Of a DNA stretch of 64,000 nucleotides, positions 63,403 through 64,000 are shown in pieces. The translations under genes were made by a program, and so were the position numbers. Source of the stretch: Siphonodentalium dalli (taxonomy: Eukaryota > Mollusca > Scaphopoda > Gadilida > Siphonodentaliidae); the NCBI GenBank assembly GCA_032622095.1, contig CP136068.1, positions 182,596,796 through 182,660,795 of the forward strand, written 5' to 3'. The notes under the pieces are model-generated. The model had not been told where the DNA came from. It worked only from the letters and a program-made list of their open reading frames with translations, and did not search any database. Each line of letters begins with the position of its first letter. Position 1 is the first letter of the stretch.

Positions 63403-64000
63403 TCATGGACCTAAAATGTTATCTCCCTCTTGTAACCTCCTCAAATCTGAGGGTGTCATAATATCAATATCTGAGCTGAAATTATCAAAATCATAGCTGT
63501 CTACAGCATTTGTGGACATACATAATGTATCAATAAATGGATACACAAACTGTAATGATTCACAAATGGTAGAAATCATATCATTATTAATGCATTCGGT
63601 GTGTACATCATCTTGGCACACCCTAGATAAACCATCGGCATCTCCATTACTTTTACCTGGCCTGTATTATATATCAAAATCATATGTGCCAAGTGCAGCG
63701 AGCCATCTATGGCCTGTTGCATCTAATTTTGCTGATGACAAAACAAATGTTAGTGGATTGTTATCTGTATAGACAGTAAATTTATTATTAAAGAGATAAT
63801 CATTGAATTTTTCTGTTACTGCCCATTTGAGCCCTAAAATTTCAAGTTTATGAGCAGGGTATGATATCTCAGCAGCAGTTAATCAACGGCTGGCATAAGC
63901 TATAACTCTTTTCTGTTCATTCTGAACCTGGCAAAGGACAGCCCCGAGAGAAATTGAACTTGCGTCAATATGCAACTCATATGGTAAATTATAATCAGGA
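63403..64000 (-). pseudogene. Ty3/gypsy RNase H domain, partial
   Basis: In one minus-strand frame the RNase H blocks can be read: [25 protein letters not shown], then a stop, LTAAEISYPAHKLEILGLKW, FTVYTDNNPLTFVL and HRWLAALGTYDFDI, a second stop, then YRPGKSNGDADGLSR. The catalytic acidic residues (D in IDAS, E in LEIL, D in YTDN) are present. The domain continues past the window edge toward the RT. Confidence 0.85.

Larger units (their letters stand above)
60179..64000 (-). mobile_element. Ty3/gypsy LTR retrotransposon, 3' part, decayed, runs off the window
   Basis: From the window edge downward: RNase H, integrase zinc-binding domain, integrase core, integrase C-terminal region and tail, then polypurine tract and LTR candidate. 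RNase H before integrase fits Ty3/gypsy order. At least four in-frame stops interrupt pol. The RT, protease and gag would lie beyond position 64000. Confidence 0.88.

Overview
The window looks like a stretch of an AT-rich metazoan nuclear genome, most likely a marine invertebrate. The evidence is animal-type protein families without operons, long non-coding tracts, and many kinds of animal transposable elements (hAT, piggyBac-like MITEs, Helitron-like, DIRS-like, L1/Tx1-like LINEs, Ty3/gypsy). Frequent ACCGGTA and TACATGTA motifs and runs such as (GGAC)n followed by ATATACCCCC are common in lophotrochozoan and some deuterostome genomes. They do not settle the phylum, so a mollusc-like lophotrochozoan is only my guess.

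Only two genes look like intact host genes. Both are single-exon: a class A (rhodopsin-like) GPCR at 5665-6582 (+) and a TLC-domain protein of the TLCD1/TLCD2 type at 56398-57192 (-). A third long intact reading frame, 20045-22453 (-), encodes an 802-residue TTF-zinc-finger hAT transposase (ZMYM1-like). It lies in a candidate element at about 18566-22834.

Layout. 1-5.6 kb: non-coding, with diverged repeats, a piggyBac-like MITE, a small minisatellite and a 5' fragment of a LINE. 5.7-6.6 kb: GPCR. 7.4-10.6 kb: a foldback element, a TATGTATTAC-type simple repeat and a 513-bp tandem duplication in which each unit carries a 159-bp hairpin. 11.06-14.58 kb: a decayed tyrosine-recombinase (DIRS-like) retrotransposon with gag zinc finger, RT missing its catalytic core, RNase H and a recombinase with all catalytic residues. 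18.6-22.8 kb: hAT element. 22.8-27.8 kb: a roughly 5-kb minisatellite of 37-bp units with higher-order structure, directly abutting the hAT terminus. 27.9-30.1 kb and 58.1-59.8 kb: two diverged copies of a satellite-bearing repeat; the second ends like a Helitron. 30.5, 32.6, 52.2 and 52.9 kb: further piggyBac-like MITEs with double palindromes. 33.4-37.3 kb: ancient interspersed repeats. 39-43.5 kb: a foldback element, a 1.52-kb near-identical tandem duplication and three copies of a TA-target MITE. 48.2-51.2 kb: an L1/Tx1-like LINE ORF2 in pieces. 53.8-54.8 kb: a LINE ORF1. 54.8-56.1 kb: a second, 5'-truncated LINE. 60.2-64 kb: the 3' half of a decayed Ty3/gypsy element running off the window.

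The parts do not form a pathway. This is an accessory, repeat-driven region in which two short host genes sit among nested mobile elements. The most distinctive signals are the TTAA-flanked MITE family built from two large cruciforms, the satellite/Helitron pairing, the hAT/minisatellite junction, and the paralogous empty site that defines the TA-target MITE. All reading was by eye; percentages and database identities were not computed.
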